From contig JANQSS010000205.1 in assembly GCA_028279185.1 (NCBI GenBank), positions 124,001 through 188,000 of the forward strand: a stretch of 64,000 nt of DNA, given 5' to 3'. This document shows, one piece after another, positions 35,438-43,327 of this stretch; positions within the stretch are counted from its first letter, which is position 1; every line of letters begins with the position of its first letter. This DNA comes from Saprospiraceae bacterium (GTDB taxonomy: Bacteria; Bacteroidota; Bacteroidia; Chitinophagales; Saprospiraceae). A model generated the notes under the pieces. It saw only the letters and a program-made list of their open reading frames with translations. It was not told the origin of the DNA and made no database searches. The position numbers and the translations under genes are program-made.

Positions 35438-38431
35438 TTAATTGCACACTTGAATGCGAATCGTTAATTCAGCTCCCAACTCAACTTCAAATTCTTCTTG
35501 CAAATCAACAAAGTTTCCTGCATCAAAAAATATCGCTGCTCCATTTTGAATAACGGTCAAGCCATTCGTTCGTATAGAGGTAGAAGCTTTAAATGTTTGG
35601 TTGCCACTAACATTTCCTGAAACTAGCAGTGTGTCTACGCATCCACCGCCGCCTCCAACTAGTCCAAATCCCCCTAGTCCTGAATCGAAGGTGGAGGAAT
35701 ATTGATAATGCGGACCGAATGCTAATTGGCTGGTAGATTCCAAATTGGTGTTTGCATACGAATTTCCTGCATCGTCAATTGAAACATTTGCTCTGCCCAT
35801 AGAACCTATCTGGGGAAGGAACGATACGAGTTCTGACGAGTCGTAGTAGAGAGTCACTGTCACGGAAGCTGATCCATTCGGATTTTCCGGACTGATAATA
35901 AAGGTCTTTTGTGAAACGCTTAGTGTATCAAACCAAGCCACGTCATCGGTGCCCTCTCGATCAACTTCAACACGTGTACAACCGAAATTATGCGCGGATA
36001 AATTCTGGACGGTCGCCATTATTTTTTCCGTATTCGCATCATAAAAATGCACTGTTTCAAACGGGCCCACGGGTAGTTCAGCAAATCCACTAACACTATT
36101 TACTTCCGTTTGAATATTCGAACCGGCGTCAATATTAAATCGCATTTGTGGGCGAAATTCATACGTGAAATTACCGCTCATCGTGCAACCCGTTACATCA
36201 TCAGCGCGATTCATATTTTCTACATCATATCCAACATCATCATATTTGACGATGTCATTTTGCGTCCAGGAGCCGTTATCAAAACAGGTTTCAATCATAA
36301 TATTGGATGAACCGTCCCATGTAAAAGGTGTGTCGAAGACTATTGTATTCCAACCAACCGTTGTGGTTACGTTACCTGTGAATACTTGCGTAAAACCTCC
36401 AACAAAAGAGTTGTTCGGATGGCTGTTTGACACAGTGTGTTTCATGCGAACGGTGAAACCACTATACGGTTGCGTACTTGCCTTTGTGACTACTTCCATA
36501 GCCAATGAATTAATATTCCCGGCTTGCATACCAGCCGCTGTCAAATCACTCGCTCTATATATAATTTGAAACCGACTGTCTTCCCAATATCCTCGAAATG
36601 GAGAATAAATACCACTGGTCGAAAGAGCTCCGGAGCCTACAATAAAATCTCCAGATGAACTTGGGTTTGGAGCTATATCATCATTGGATACCGTCACATC
36701 ATGTGAATCAGTAGCACCAATTGTCACATTTGCATCCGTTGTATTTAAATTTTGGATGGTGACAGTAATTATTTCATCAGATTCAATTCTACCATCTTCA
36801 ATGATATTAATTGGGATAAACTGACTTGCCGAAGAGCCACTATTAAAGGTTAAGGAAGTTGCCATAATTACGTAATCTTCGCCTGAAAGTGCTGAACCGG
36901 AAACAACAACGTCGACGGTTGCATTTGCGGCGGGAGCAGCAGAAATTGATACCTCCAACATGATTTCCATCGAATCACAACTGCTTCCTTCGGAAACAGA
37001 TGAAGTGGAGGTAACAAATTGAATTTTGTTCAAGGTGCAACCGATGGGGTATGTTCCGTCCATAAAGTTTATTCCGGAATTACCAGGGTCTAGCCAAGGC
37101 TGCAACTTACGGCGATTGTCTGTGACGCCATTATTTAACCAGGATCGAGCTACTTTGCCATATACACCCGGATCATTTGGTGGGTCGGAACAATTAATAG
37201 AACTTCCACCGTGTAATTGGCCGAGTATTCGGCTGTTTGAATCAAATATTGGTGAACCAGAAGAACCCCCTTCTGTCACGGAATGTCCATTAGTCGTTGC
37301 ATCCCAGTTCACTGTCCAATGTGAATCGTCGTTTGACCCATTCCACCCCGTGCTCACAGGTACCTGACTGTGCGTAGCAATTTTCTTGGCATCACCGGAG
37401 GGGTGATGAATACCGACACCTCCGCTCACTGGTGTTTGGTCACGAGCATCCCAGCCGGCAAAATAAACATCAATCGTAGGTACAGCGTCCAAGGGGTTTT
37501 CGGCCAATTCAATTAAGGCGAAATCAGAAGGACTATCATTTGCCAATATTGTACCACCACTTACTGATTCACTTAAGTTAGCCGTGCCACTGCCGCAGTT
37601 GGGGAATTCATAATTAAAATAAAAAACAAATCCTGAAACATCAGGGCTCGATACGGCATCGGCTCCACTGGGTAGACAGTGATCCGCGGTTAAAAAAAGC
37701 GGTTCGCAGTCATCATTGGTATTTCGAACTATACAACCCGAACACCAATCTGAACCATTGAGTGTAATGCGTCCCACTCCTTTCTTCTCATCTTGCCAAT
37801 TGTCGCCTTCAGGCGAACAATTAATGTCTACCTGGCAAGCACCTGAATCACCGGGGTCACGACTATTATTTTTATTCAACGTAAAAGAGCGATAGCCATG
37901 TGCAACCTGACTAATTACTATCTGGCTTTGGTCGCTCACGTCCGCAGGTTCAAAATACTCTAGTGTTGCTCTGTCATCGTTAATGACGGCTGTTGCAAAC
38001 TTGCGATTTACGGTATTATTCTTCGACGTAAAAGCACCAATTACCTCGGTTTTGCTTCCATTATATATATGCAGTTGTCCGCCTACCGGAATAAAAAATG
38101 AATTGTAGAGAAAATTAATGTTCTTGGCACCAGGGCAATCTATGTGCAGGCGATATATGGTCCCATCTTGCACACGTCGCACTTCGCCCTCGGTTAATAC
38201 GTCAATCTCTGTTTTAAATGGAAAGGCAAAACGCATCTTACCATCATTTTGATTGTTTATGGCATCTTCTTGTAGCAAGCCTTCCACGTCAATCGACGGC
38301 ATGGTTATCACTGGAATACCTTCATTTGACAGGCCATGCACAACACTTAGTACCGGTAAATCGGCCTTCAGTTGCGCGAAACAAGAATACAATATGATTG
38401 AGAATGAAAGGGAAAGTATGGATCTTTTCAT
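35438..38431 (-). CDS. Secreted trypsin-like endopeptidase (lysyl-endopeptidase type), multidomain
   Basis: A 997-residue exported protein from the ATG at 38431 (MKRSILSLSFSIILYSCFAQ). After an N-terminal propeptide-like region (about residues 20-190), an S1-type protease domain shows the catalytic His in EPLFLTADHCLP, Asp in DFALIELAENP and Ser in GGSSGSPIFDSN. Paired cysteines fit the Achromobacter lysyl endopeptidase (API) group. A Calx-beta domain follows (LNKIQFVTSTSSVSEG, IINIIEDGRIESDEIITV), then a jelly-roll-like region (about 610-780). The C-terminus has a 3-coathanger stack-like end (FDAGNFVDLQEEFEVELGA, final VCN). No type A sorting domain is visible. It probably degrades extracellular protein. 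Confidence 0.87.
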   Translation of the reverse strand: MKRSILSLSFSIILYSCFAQLKADLPVLSVVHGLSNEGIPVITMPSIDVEGLLQEDAINNQNDGKMRFAFPFKTEIDVLTEGEVRRVQDGTIYRLHIDCPGAKNINFLYNSFFIPVGGQLHIYNGSKTEVIGAFTSKNNTVNRKFATAVINDDRATLEYFEPADVSDQSQIVISQVAHGYRSFTLNKNNSRDPGDSGACQVDINCSPEGDNWQDEKKGVGRITLNGSDWCSGCIVRNTNDDCEPLFLTADHCLPSGADAVSSPDVSGFVFYFNYEFPNCGSGTANLSESVSGGTILANDSPSDFALIELAENPLDAVPTIDVYFAGWDARDQTPVSGGVGIHHPSGDAKKIATHSQVPVSTGWNGSNDDSHWTVNWDATTNGHSVTEGGSSGSPIFDSNSRILGQLHGGSSINCSDPPNDPGVYGKVARSWLNNGVTDNRRKLQPWLDPGNSGINFMDGTYPIGCTLNKIQFVTSTSSVSEGSSCDSMEIMLEVSISAAPAANATVDVVVSGSALSGEDYVIMATSLTFNSGSSASQFIPINIIEDGRIESDEIITVTIQNLNTTDANVTIGATDSHDVTVSNDDIAPNPSSSGDFIVGSGALSTSGIYSPFRGYWEDSRFQIIYRASDLTAAGMQAGNINSLAMEVVTKASTQPYSGFTVRMKHTVSNSHPNNSFVGGFTQVFTGNVTTTVGWNTIVFDTPFTWDGSSNIMIETCFDNGSWTQNDIVKYDDVGYDVENMNRADDVTGCTMSGNFTYEFRPQMRFNIDAGSNIQTEVNSVSGFAELPVGPFETVHFYDANTEKIMATVQNLSAHNFGCTRVEVDREGTDDVAWFDTLSVSQKTFIISPENPNGSASVTVTLYYDSSELVSFLPQIGSMGRANVSIDDAGNSYANTNLESTSQLAFGPHYQYSSTFDSGLGGFGLVGGGGGCVDTLLVSGNVSGNQTFKASTSIRTNGLTVIQNGAAIFFDAGNFVDLQEEFEVELGAELTIRIQVCN

Positions 38432-38593
38432 TTTAAAGAGAAGTTTGTATCTAGGAATAGAGCGCACTAATGTAGTGAATATCAGTGTGAAAGGTAAACA
38501 ATGGCCAAGGGCATTCTGATATATTTATAATTTTTTAATAAGCCGGAATTAGCCGTGAGTCAGCTGTGGTTCATTTGATAAGTGAAGAAATTT

Positions 38594-39514
38594 ATGAACG
38601 ATAACTATTCGAAAAATACATTAGAAAAAATCAATGAGCTTGACCGCTTGCGAATGAGTCTTCGTGGAAGGCAGGCAAAGCTTGTCAAACAGCTAGTGGT
38701 AATAAGTATGCTGACGATAATTGTTTCAGCTATTTTATTCAGAAACTACTGGTTTACGGCATGGTTTGCCATTATATCAGTTACTTTCTCGTACACGATT
38801 CACACTGACACAATCTCAAAAAAGTTTACCGCGCTAGCTAATGAAGTAAAGTCGAAATTATTAGAGGCACTTATACATGAGTACCATCCTGAGATCAATC
38901 ATCTTTTCAAAACTAGTCCATCTCGAGGCTATAAACATTTTGAACGAATAAAATCCGGTACGTTACAATTTATGGACGAAGAGGATGTCATTGTCGGCGA
39001 GCTTAAAAACACTAAATTTTATTTATCGGAAATAAAATTGATGGACGACAAGGAAATATTTTCCGGTATTTTATTTCATTTTGAATTAGATAAGTTGTGT
39101 TTTCCAAGTTCATCAATTTGGGGCACTAGTATTGATGTATCGGAAAGAAAAGACGTTAGAAGTTTTAAAAATTATCCATTGAATTTTACGACTAAGGATA
39201 TTAATATATTTGAGCAGTCAATTGGTCTATTTTTAGGGTTGATTGCACATTTGTCTAAGCGGTCTGGTAAATTAAGAATGCAACTTGACGGAAATAAAAT
39301 AACAATCGTTCTTCCAACTAAAATGAAGTTTTTAGATACCCCGGCCTTTGAATTAAAGAGAAAATTTAATCATAAAAAATATTTTGAAGTATTGGGAAAA
39401 CAAGTGAATTCGTTGTTTTACATTTTGGAAGCGTTCGCTTTAAAAGAAGAAGGCGGAGCAATGATCGACGAAAGATTGGAGATCATTGCTCAAAAAATGC
39501 TACGCGAAGACTGA
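38594..39514 (+). CDS. DUF3137-like membrane protein
   Basis: A 306-residue protein from the ATG at 38594; a GTG four codons upstream is possible. A charged N-terminal helix (about residues 1-35) is followed by two membrane helices (VVISMLTIIVSAILF and WFTAWFAIISVTFSYTI). The rest is cytoplasmic, with KFYLSEIKLMDDKEIFSGILFHFELDK and KITIVLPTKMKFLDTPAFELK. The layout and the ILFHFEL segment fit the DUF3137 family, of unknown function and often near toxin or phage genes. It starts the accessory island; the RHS cassette begins ten bases after its stop. Confidence 0.65.
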   Translation: MNDNYSKNTLEKINELDRLRMSLRGRQAKLVKQLVVISMLTIIVSAILFRNYWFTAWFAIISVTFSYTIHTDTISKKFTALANEVKSKLLEALIHEYHPEINHLFKTSPSRGYKHFERIKSGTLQFMDEEDVIVGELKNTKFYLSEIKLMDDKEIFSGILFHFELDKLCFPSSSIWGTSIDVSERKDVRSFKNYPLNFTTKDINIFEQSIGLFLGLIAHLSKRSGKLRMQLDGNKITIVLPTKMKFLDTPAFELKRKFNHKKYFEVLGKQVNSLFYILEAFALKEEGGAMIDERLEIIAQKMLRED

Positions 39515-39524
39515 AAGGATAAAA

Positions 39525-41228
39525 ATGTTCTTTGTTCCAGATTTTCATTATTGTATCCCAAGTAAAAATAATTTAGAAAGGCTATATGGACTTGATCTTA
39601 CTGGAAGCTCGAAAGTTGAAAATATAGTTGACGTCGCAGCAGAAGCTGATGAGGGATTCCCGGCTTACGATCAAAATATGCCTTATGCCTATGATGCAAA
39701 TGGAAATATGATATACGATCCATCGCGAAAAGTGCATATCAGCTATAATCGACTTAATTTACCTGATACGCTGACGTTCGAAAATGAACGTATGATCACT
39801 AACCGATATGATCAAGAAGGACAAAAGTTGACTCAAACAATATGGATGGACTATTTGGAGCCGACTATTGTCGAAACCGGAAGTGATCCGCACACCGGAG
39901 AGCAGGATACAATATTGTCGTCGGGGACTTTCATTGCCGAAAACAGAAATTATGTTGAAAACATTGAACTAGTTAATGAAAAAATACAAGTCGTACATCA
40001 TGCAGAGGGTCGAGTCGTGGATACAGAGGGTGTCGGGGTAGCAATTTTACCAGATACAATAGATTTAAACTTCGATGATGATCAATATTATTATGGATCG
40101 TCCCTTGTAGTTCCGTCTATAGTTCTAGGTACCGGTGAACTCGTTATAGAAGCGCATGATTCTATATGGCTCGTAGGTCCGCATGAGGTGGTAGAAGCCT
40201 CTGGTGTTGACTACTGTGTGCAAATTGCCGAGTTCGAGCAGGATACCGGTTGGCAGTGGGAATACTACATTCGTGACCATCTCGGGAACTTACGGCTTAC
40301 ATTCAGTGATTTAAATGATGATGGAGCGGTAAATGTATCGCTCGACAGCTTGAATGAAATATTGGAGGAGCATCACTACTATCCGTTCGGCATGAAGCAC
40401 AACGGACCGTGGCTGAAGCGCAAGGATCGGGGTTTTGAAAATAAATACAACTACAACGGCAAAGAAGAAATGCCGTTTACAGGGTATTTATATTATGGGT
40501 TTAGATGTTATGATCCGAGTACTGCGAGGTTTACTTCAATAGACCCAATCAGTGATCAGTTCCCGCATGTCAGTACATTTAATTATGCGGAAAATTCGCC
40601 GATAAGAAATATCGACTTACATGGGTTACAAGGTGTTGATGTGAATGCCGGTTACAATCAAGTCATGGCTCGTATACATGGCACGGAAGAGCAAGCTAAG
40701 GCTTATGAGAATGTGCAAAAGGCCCAGGCTTATGGAACTATTGGCGGAATTGGAGTAGGTGCGGGCGCTATAGCGGTAGCAATGGCAGGCCCAGAAGCAA
40801 CAGCTGCTTTTCTCCTTAATGAGGCAAAAGACGAGGTTCTTTCGCAAGCGACTGGTGGAGCTACTGATATACTGGATGCAACCAAGATGGGAGCTAAGCT
40901 ACTAAAGGAGGGGGGCACGAGACTCTATCGAGCAGTTTCGAAAGCTGAATTAAATGATATTAAAGATTCAGGTCAGATTAGGCCAGGGAAAGGAACTATG
41001 GAAGTAAAATTATTTACTGATAATGTCGATGATGCTATTAAACAAGGAGATGCGACAGGAGGTGAATATTCTATAATTCAAGTTGAAGTTCCTAGTAGCA
41101 CAGTAGATCAACTTGAAACACTTCAAGTGGATACACGCATGACAACCGGCAATACAATTGCAGTTCAACCGGATAAACAGGAATTATTTAATACCACACG
41201 TGGAAAAGTAAGTATTCTAGATGAATAG
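39525..41228 (+). CDS. Orphan RHS-repeat toxin with C-terminal ADP-ribosyltransferase-like domain
   Basis: A 567-residue polymorphic-toxin cassette. The ATG at 39525 is preferred to a TTG 39 bases upstream inside the previous gene. There is no signal peptide and only a few YD-type units (MPYAYDANGNMIYD, ISYNRLNLPDTLTF), so it is far shorter than intact RHS proteins. The RHS core is clear: YIRDHLGNLRLTFSD, HHYYPFGMKHNG, NKYNYNGKEE and YYGFRCYDPSTARFTSIDP (about residues 321-340), ending NSPIRNIDLHG. The variable tail (about 366-567) has an Ala/Gly-rich segment and then TRLYRAVSKAELNDIKDSGQ, KLFTDNVDDAIKQG and YSIIQVEVPSSTVDQL, resembling ADP-ribosyltransferase folds; this assignment is tentative. 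The next gene overlaps by eight bases. Confidence 0.8.
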   Translation: MFFVPDFHYCIPSKNNLERLYGLDLTGSSKVENIVDVAAEADEGFPAYDQNMPYAYDANGNMIYDPSRKVHISYNRLNLPDTLTFENERMITNRYDQEGQKLTQTIWMDYLEPTIVETGSDPHTGEQDTILSSGTFIAENRNYVENIELVNEKIQVVHHAEGRVVDTEGVGVAILPDTIDLNFDDDQYYYGSSLVVPSIVLGTGELVIEAHDSIWLVGPHEVVEASGVDYCVQIAEFEQDTGWQWEYYIRDHLGNLRLTFSDLNDDGAVNVSLDSLNEILEEHHYYPFGMKHNGPWLKRKDRGFENKYNYNGKEEMPFTGYLYYGFRCYDPSTARFTSIDPISDQFPHVSTFNYAENSPIRNIDLHGLQGVDVNAGYNQVMARIHGTEEQAKAYENVQKAQAYGTIGGIGVGAGAIAVAMAGPEATAAFLLNEAKDEVLSQATGGATDILDATKMGAKLLKEGGTRLYRAVSKAELNDIKDSGQIRPGKGTMEVKLFTDNVDDAIKQGDATGGEYSIIQVEVPSSTVDQLETLQVDTRMTTGNTIAVQPDKQELFNTTRGKVSILDE

Positions 41229-41595
41229 AAAAATAGAATTTTTAAGATATAATGTTATTATTTCCTTGTTTCCAACCCAAGCTGGAGGAAGAAAAAGCGG
41301 CATTATTGAGGAATATACTCCAAATGTTTTATTTGGGTTCGACATGGAGAATTTGGAAGAACTGTGGAATGGATCAAACTATCAGTACAACACACCGGAT
41401 ACTGAACAGATTAAAAACTCAGGAGTAAGGTTTAAGGGACTTAAAGTTAGCACCTATCCCGGCGGAATTACCATGGGAGAAATGTATATGACGAAGGGAG
41501 CACAGGAATACATTACGGAAAATAAGCTACAAAAGAATACTTCCTTTCTCATTAGAGAAGGTTCAAGAATCATTGGGTCAGGGGTGATCATTTAA
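41221..41595 (+). CDS. EF-Tu domain-3-like protein, putative immunity protein
   Basis: A 124-residue cytoplasmic protein that overlaps the end of the RHS toxin gene by eight bases, the usual place for an immunity gene. Its ends resemble domain 3 of elongation factor Tu. Residues 12-36 (VIISLFPTQAGGRKSGIIEE, then Y..NVLF) match the EF-Tu VYIL...EGGRHTPFF.GYRPQFYF block. The last 16 residues, FLIREGSRIIGSGVII, match FAIREGGRTVGAGVV. The middle is longer and diverged (about residues 40-85). There is no GTPase domain. It may be a decoy or target mimic of EF-Tu that binds the toxin; this is inference. It is too diverged and too neatly placed to be a tuf fragment. Confidence 0.75.
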   Translation: MNRKIEFLRYNVIISLFPTQAGGRKSGIIEEYTPNVLFGFDMENLEELWNGSNYQYNTPDTEQIKNSGVRFKGLKVSTYPGGITMGEMYMTKGAQEYITENKLQKNTSFLIREGSRIIGSGVII

Positions 41596-42052
41596 CCATT
41601 GTTTTATTATTCATGCTTTAATTCTTGATAATCCCTTTCAAATTTCTTCACTTTATGATTGTATAGTTCCTCCATGTAAAATGCACATAAGAAATGATTT
41701 GTCCGTTGGTAGCGCCTCTACACTTGATAATATTCCAAAGTAGGAGGAATTTAAGGTTAAAGACTATAATGCAGGAAAAACAGATGGTGCCACGATAAGA
41801 GTAAGAGGTGAATAAAAAAATAAAATGAGAAATGACATATGATTTTTTGTGATCTCAGAATCGAGTTTTAAGTCGGTACTACCGACCAAATAATCCAACG
41901 ACACATCATGAAACATGATGTTCATTGGAAGTTGTTGCTTCTGTGGCCGAATGAACAAGAAGAAATGTTGATTCTGATTTACCTATTGGCAATCAGCACT
42001 AAATTCGATATTAGTGAATTAGGTAGCATTTTATTTAAATAAATGATAAATT
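41596..42052. other. Intergenic stretch with possible gene remnants
   Basis: About 457 bases without a confident gene. At 41908-42042 (+) an ATG-started 44-residue frame has a protein-like end (ISTKFDISELGSILFK). Near 41740-41817 (+) a frame ending DYNAGKTDGATIRVRGE is interrupted by an in-frame TAG just upstream. Both look like worn toxin or immunity pieces, as is common behind RHS cassettes, but no family is recognised. Confidence 0.35.
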
Positions 42053-42277
42053 ATGAGATTCAATAATGAAACGACTTTGGAGCAGTTGTTTTTGGAGGTA
42101 AAAAGAGTACAGGATAATGGTGATTTGGTATTTATAAAATTTGATGGAGAGCGCGAAATTAACCATATTACGATTATTATTTCGTTTAATCCTAAAATAG
42201 ATAGGGAGCAAATACGATTTGAAGGAGACAATTTAAGGGAATTATTAAAAAAGGCTTTATTAGAATACCATAACTAA
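42053..42277 (+). CDS. Small protein of unknown function upstream of cREC gene
   Basis: A 74-residue protein, alternating helix and strand (TTLEQLFLEVKRVQDNGDLVFIKF, HITIIISFNPK, LRELLKKALLEYHN). No family is recognised. Its stop is one base before the ATG of the cREC gene, so the two form a unit. The position downstream of an RHS cassette allows a role as immunity or accessory protein. Confidence 0.6.
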   Translation: MRFNNETTLEQLFLEVKRVQDNGDLVFIKFDGEREINHITIIISFNPKIDREQIRFEGDNLRELLKKALLEYHN

Positions 42278-42278
42278 T

Positions 42279-42635
42279 ATGGGGTATAAATTGTTTCTGG
42301 ATGATGTTCGCGACGTGTCTATGGTGTACAAAGACCAAAGTGATTCTGATTATATTGTTGTCCGAAGCTACAAAGAATTCGTTGAATGCATTAAAATGAG
42401 AGGCCTCCCATCATTTGTAAGCTTTGATAATGATCTTGGCCAGGATGAGCTGGGAATGTTATTACCGGATGGTTATGATGCGGTGAAATGGTTAGTGTTT
42501 AAAAGCGGTTTGGACCTGAGAAAGCTAAACTATAGAATACACTCAGCCAATCCAATAGCCTCGGTTCAAATTGACTCTTTACTTAAAAACTATATTGCTC
42601 ATTTAAGAAAAATAGATCAATCTACAGATGACTAA
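42279..42635 (+). CDS. Cyclic-phosphate processing receiver (cREC) domain protein
   Basis: A 118-residue stand-alone protein with a receiver-like fold. It shows the cREC pattern: KLFLDDVRDV at the N-terminus (paired acids), VVRSYKEFVECIK, FVSFDNDLGQDE in place of the classical acceptor strand, DGYDAVKWLV, and YRIHSANPIASVQI toward the end. The family name reflects a predicted role in processing nucleic-acid or nucleotide cyclic phosphates, from its association with RNA-repair and conflict systems; direct proof is limited. It is coupled to the small gene upstream and lies within the toxin island. Confidence 0.75.
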   Translation: MGYKLFLDDVRDVSMVYKDQSDSDYIVVRSYKEFVECIKMRGLPSFVSFDNDLGQDELGMLLPDGYDAVKWLVFKSGLDLRKLNYRIHSANPIASVQIDSLLKNYIAHLRKIDQSTDD

Positions 42636-42818
42636 GGTGAGGTGTTTCAGGATATAACGAAAGGCGCGAGTAAAATAAACCCTCTACTATTATACATATT
42701 ATACGAGCATTAGAGTTTATGGTTATAAGTTCCATTAACAAATTCGACCTTATCGTGGCCATTAATTCATTTTATCTATAGAACGAGGGCCATATAAAAA
42801 GCAAAAATAGATTAGAAC

Positions 42819-42953
42819 ATGAGTTTTGACTTGCCATCAATTAAAAAAATAATTGACGACGTTGCATTTGCAGATCTTGAAAGAAATCATGTTGCTCCAA
42901 ATATTGGTGACATGAATAAAGAGGGAATATGGTTTCCGCGAGGGTATGAATAG
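42819..42953 (+). CDS. Possible small gene or gene remnant
   Basis: A 44-residue frame from ATG to TAG with protein-like composition (IKKIIDDVAFADLERNHV, GIWFPRGYE). No family is recognised. It may be a truncated toxin or immunity remnant at the edge of the accessory island. Confidence 0.3.
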   Translation: MSFDLPSIKKIIDDVAFADLERNHVAPNIGDMNKEGIWFPRGYE

Positions 42954-43080
42954 GGAGTTAAATTCAATTAGATGATTGATGGCCTAAAGAATATTCGACA
43001 TTTTATTCCAAAAAAACAGCCACGAAGGACACGAATTAACACCAAGAATTAAATCTCATTGAAAAGCGTTTCCATTGTCA

Positions 43081-43141
43081 GATTATGCCAAAAACCCTGC
43101 GGGTTGCATTCGAACATTAAATAAAGCTAAATGGCATAATC
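43081..43141. repeat. Ten-base inverted repeat enclosing a small hairpin
   Basis: GATTATGCCA (43081-43090) is exactly inverted as TGGCATAATC (43132-43141). Inside, AACCC-TGC-GGGTT (43093-43105) forms a second hairpin. Together they could fold into a branched structure in RNA or DNA. Confidence 0.45.
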
Positions 43142-43170
43142 AACGTTTGACTATTTGAAAAACATATTCA

Positions 43171-43196
43171 TCAAACCCCCAGGGTTGAATTTTTTC
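43171..43196 (+). terminator. Rho-independent-like terminator
   Basis: TCAAACCC and GGGTTGA pair around a CCA loop with one bulged A, followed by a T-run (ATTTTTTC). It would end plus-strand transcription leaving the toxin/cREC island before the leftward S41 protease gene. Confidence 0.5.
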
Positions 43197-43255
43197 TTAA
43201 TTCGCAAGTTGAAAAGCCGAGAAATACACAGAGAAGCACGAAAATAGTTTGTTCA

Positions 43256-43326
43256 TTTCCATATTTCCATATTTCCATATTTTCACATTACCACATTACC
43301 ACATTACCACATTACCACATTACCAT
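43256..43326. repeat. Two adjoining 8-bp tandem repeats
   Basis: Three copies of a TTTCCATA unit run directly into five copies of a CACATTAC unit, ending just before the stop codon of the S41 protease gene. Both units have the same length. Such arrays can vary in copy number by slippage. Confidence 0.7.
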
Positions 43327-43327
43327 A

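Noticed and set aside
36165-36569. Plus-strand 134-codon frame
   Set aside because: It is antisense to the secreted endopeptidase gene, whose domains are clear.
41221-41595. Considered as a fragment of a tuf gene
   Set aside because: It has its own start and stop, a longer diverged middle and no flanking tuf sequence; it is a separate gene that resembles domain 3.
43256-43326. Short tandem repeats considered as a CRISPR array
   Set aside because: Units are only eight bases with no spacers, so this is a simple tandem repeat.
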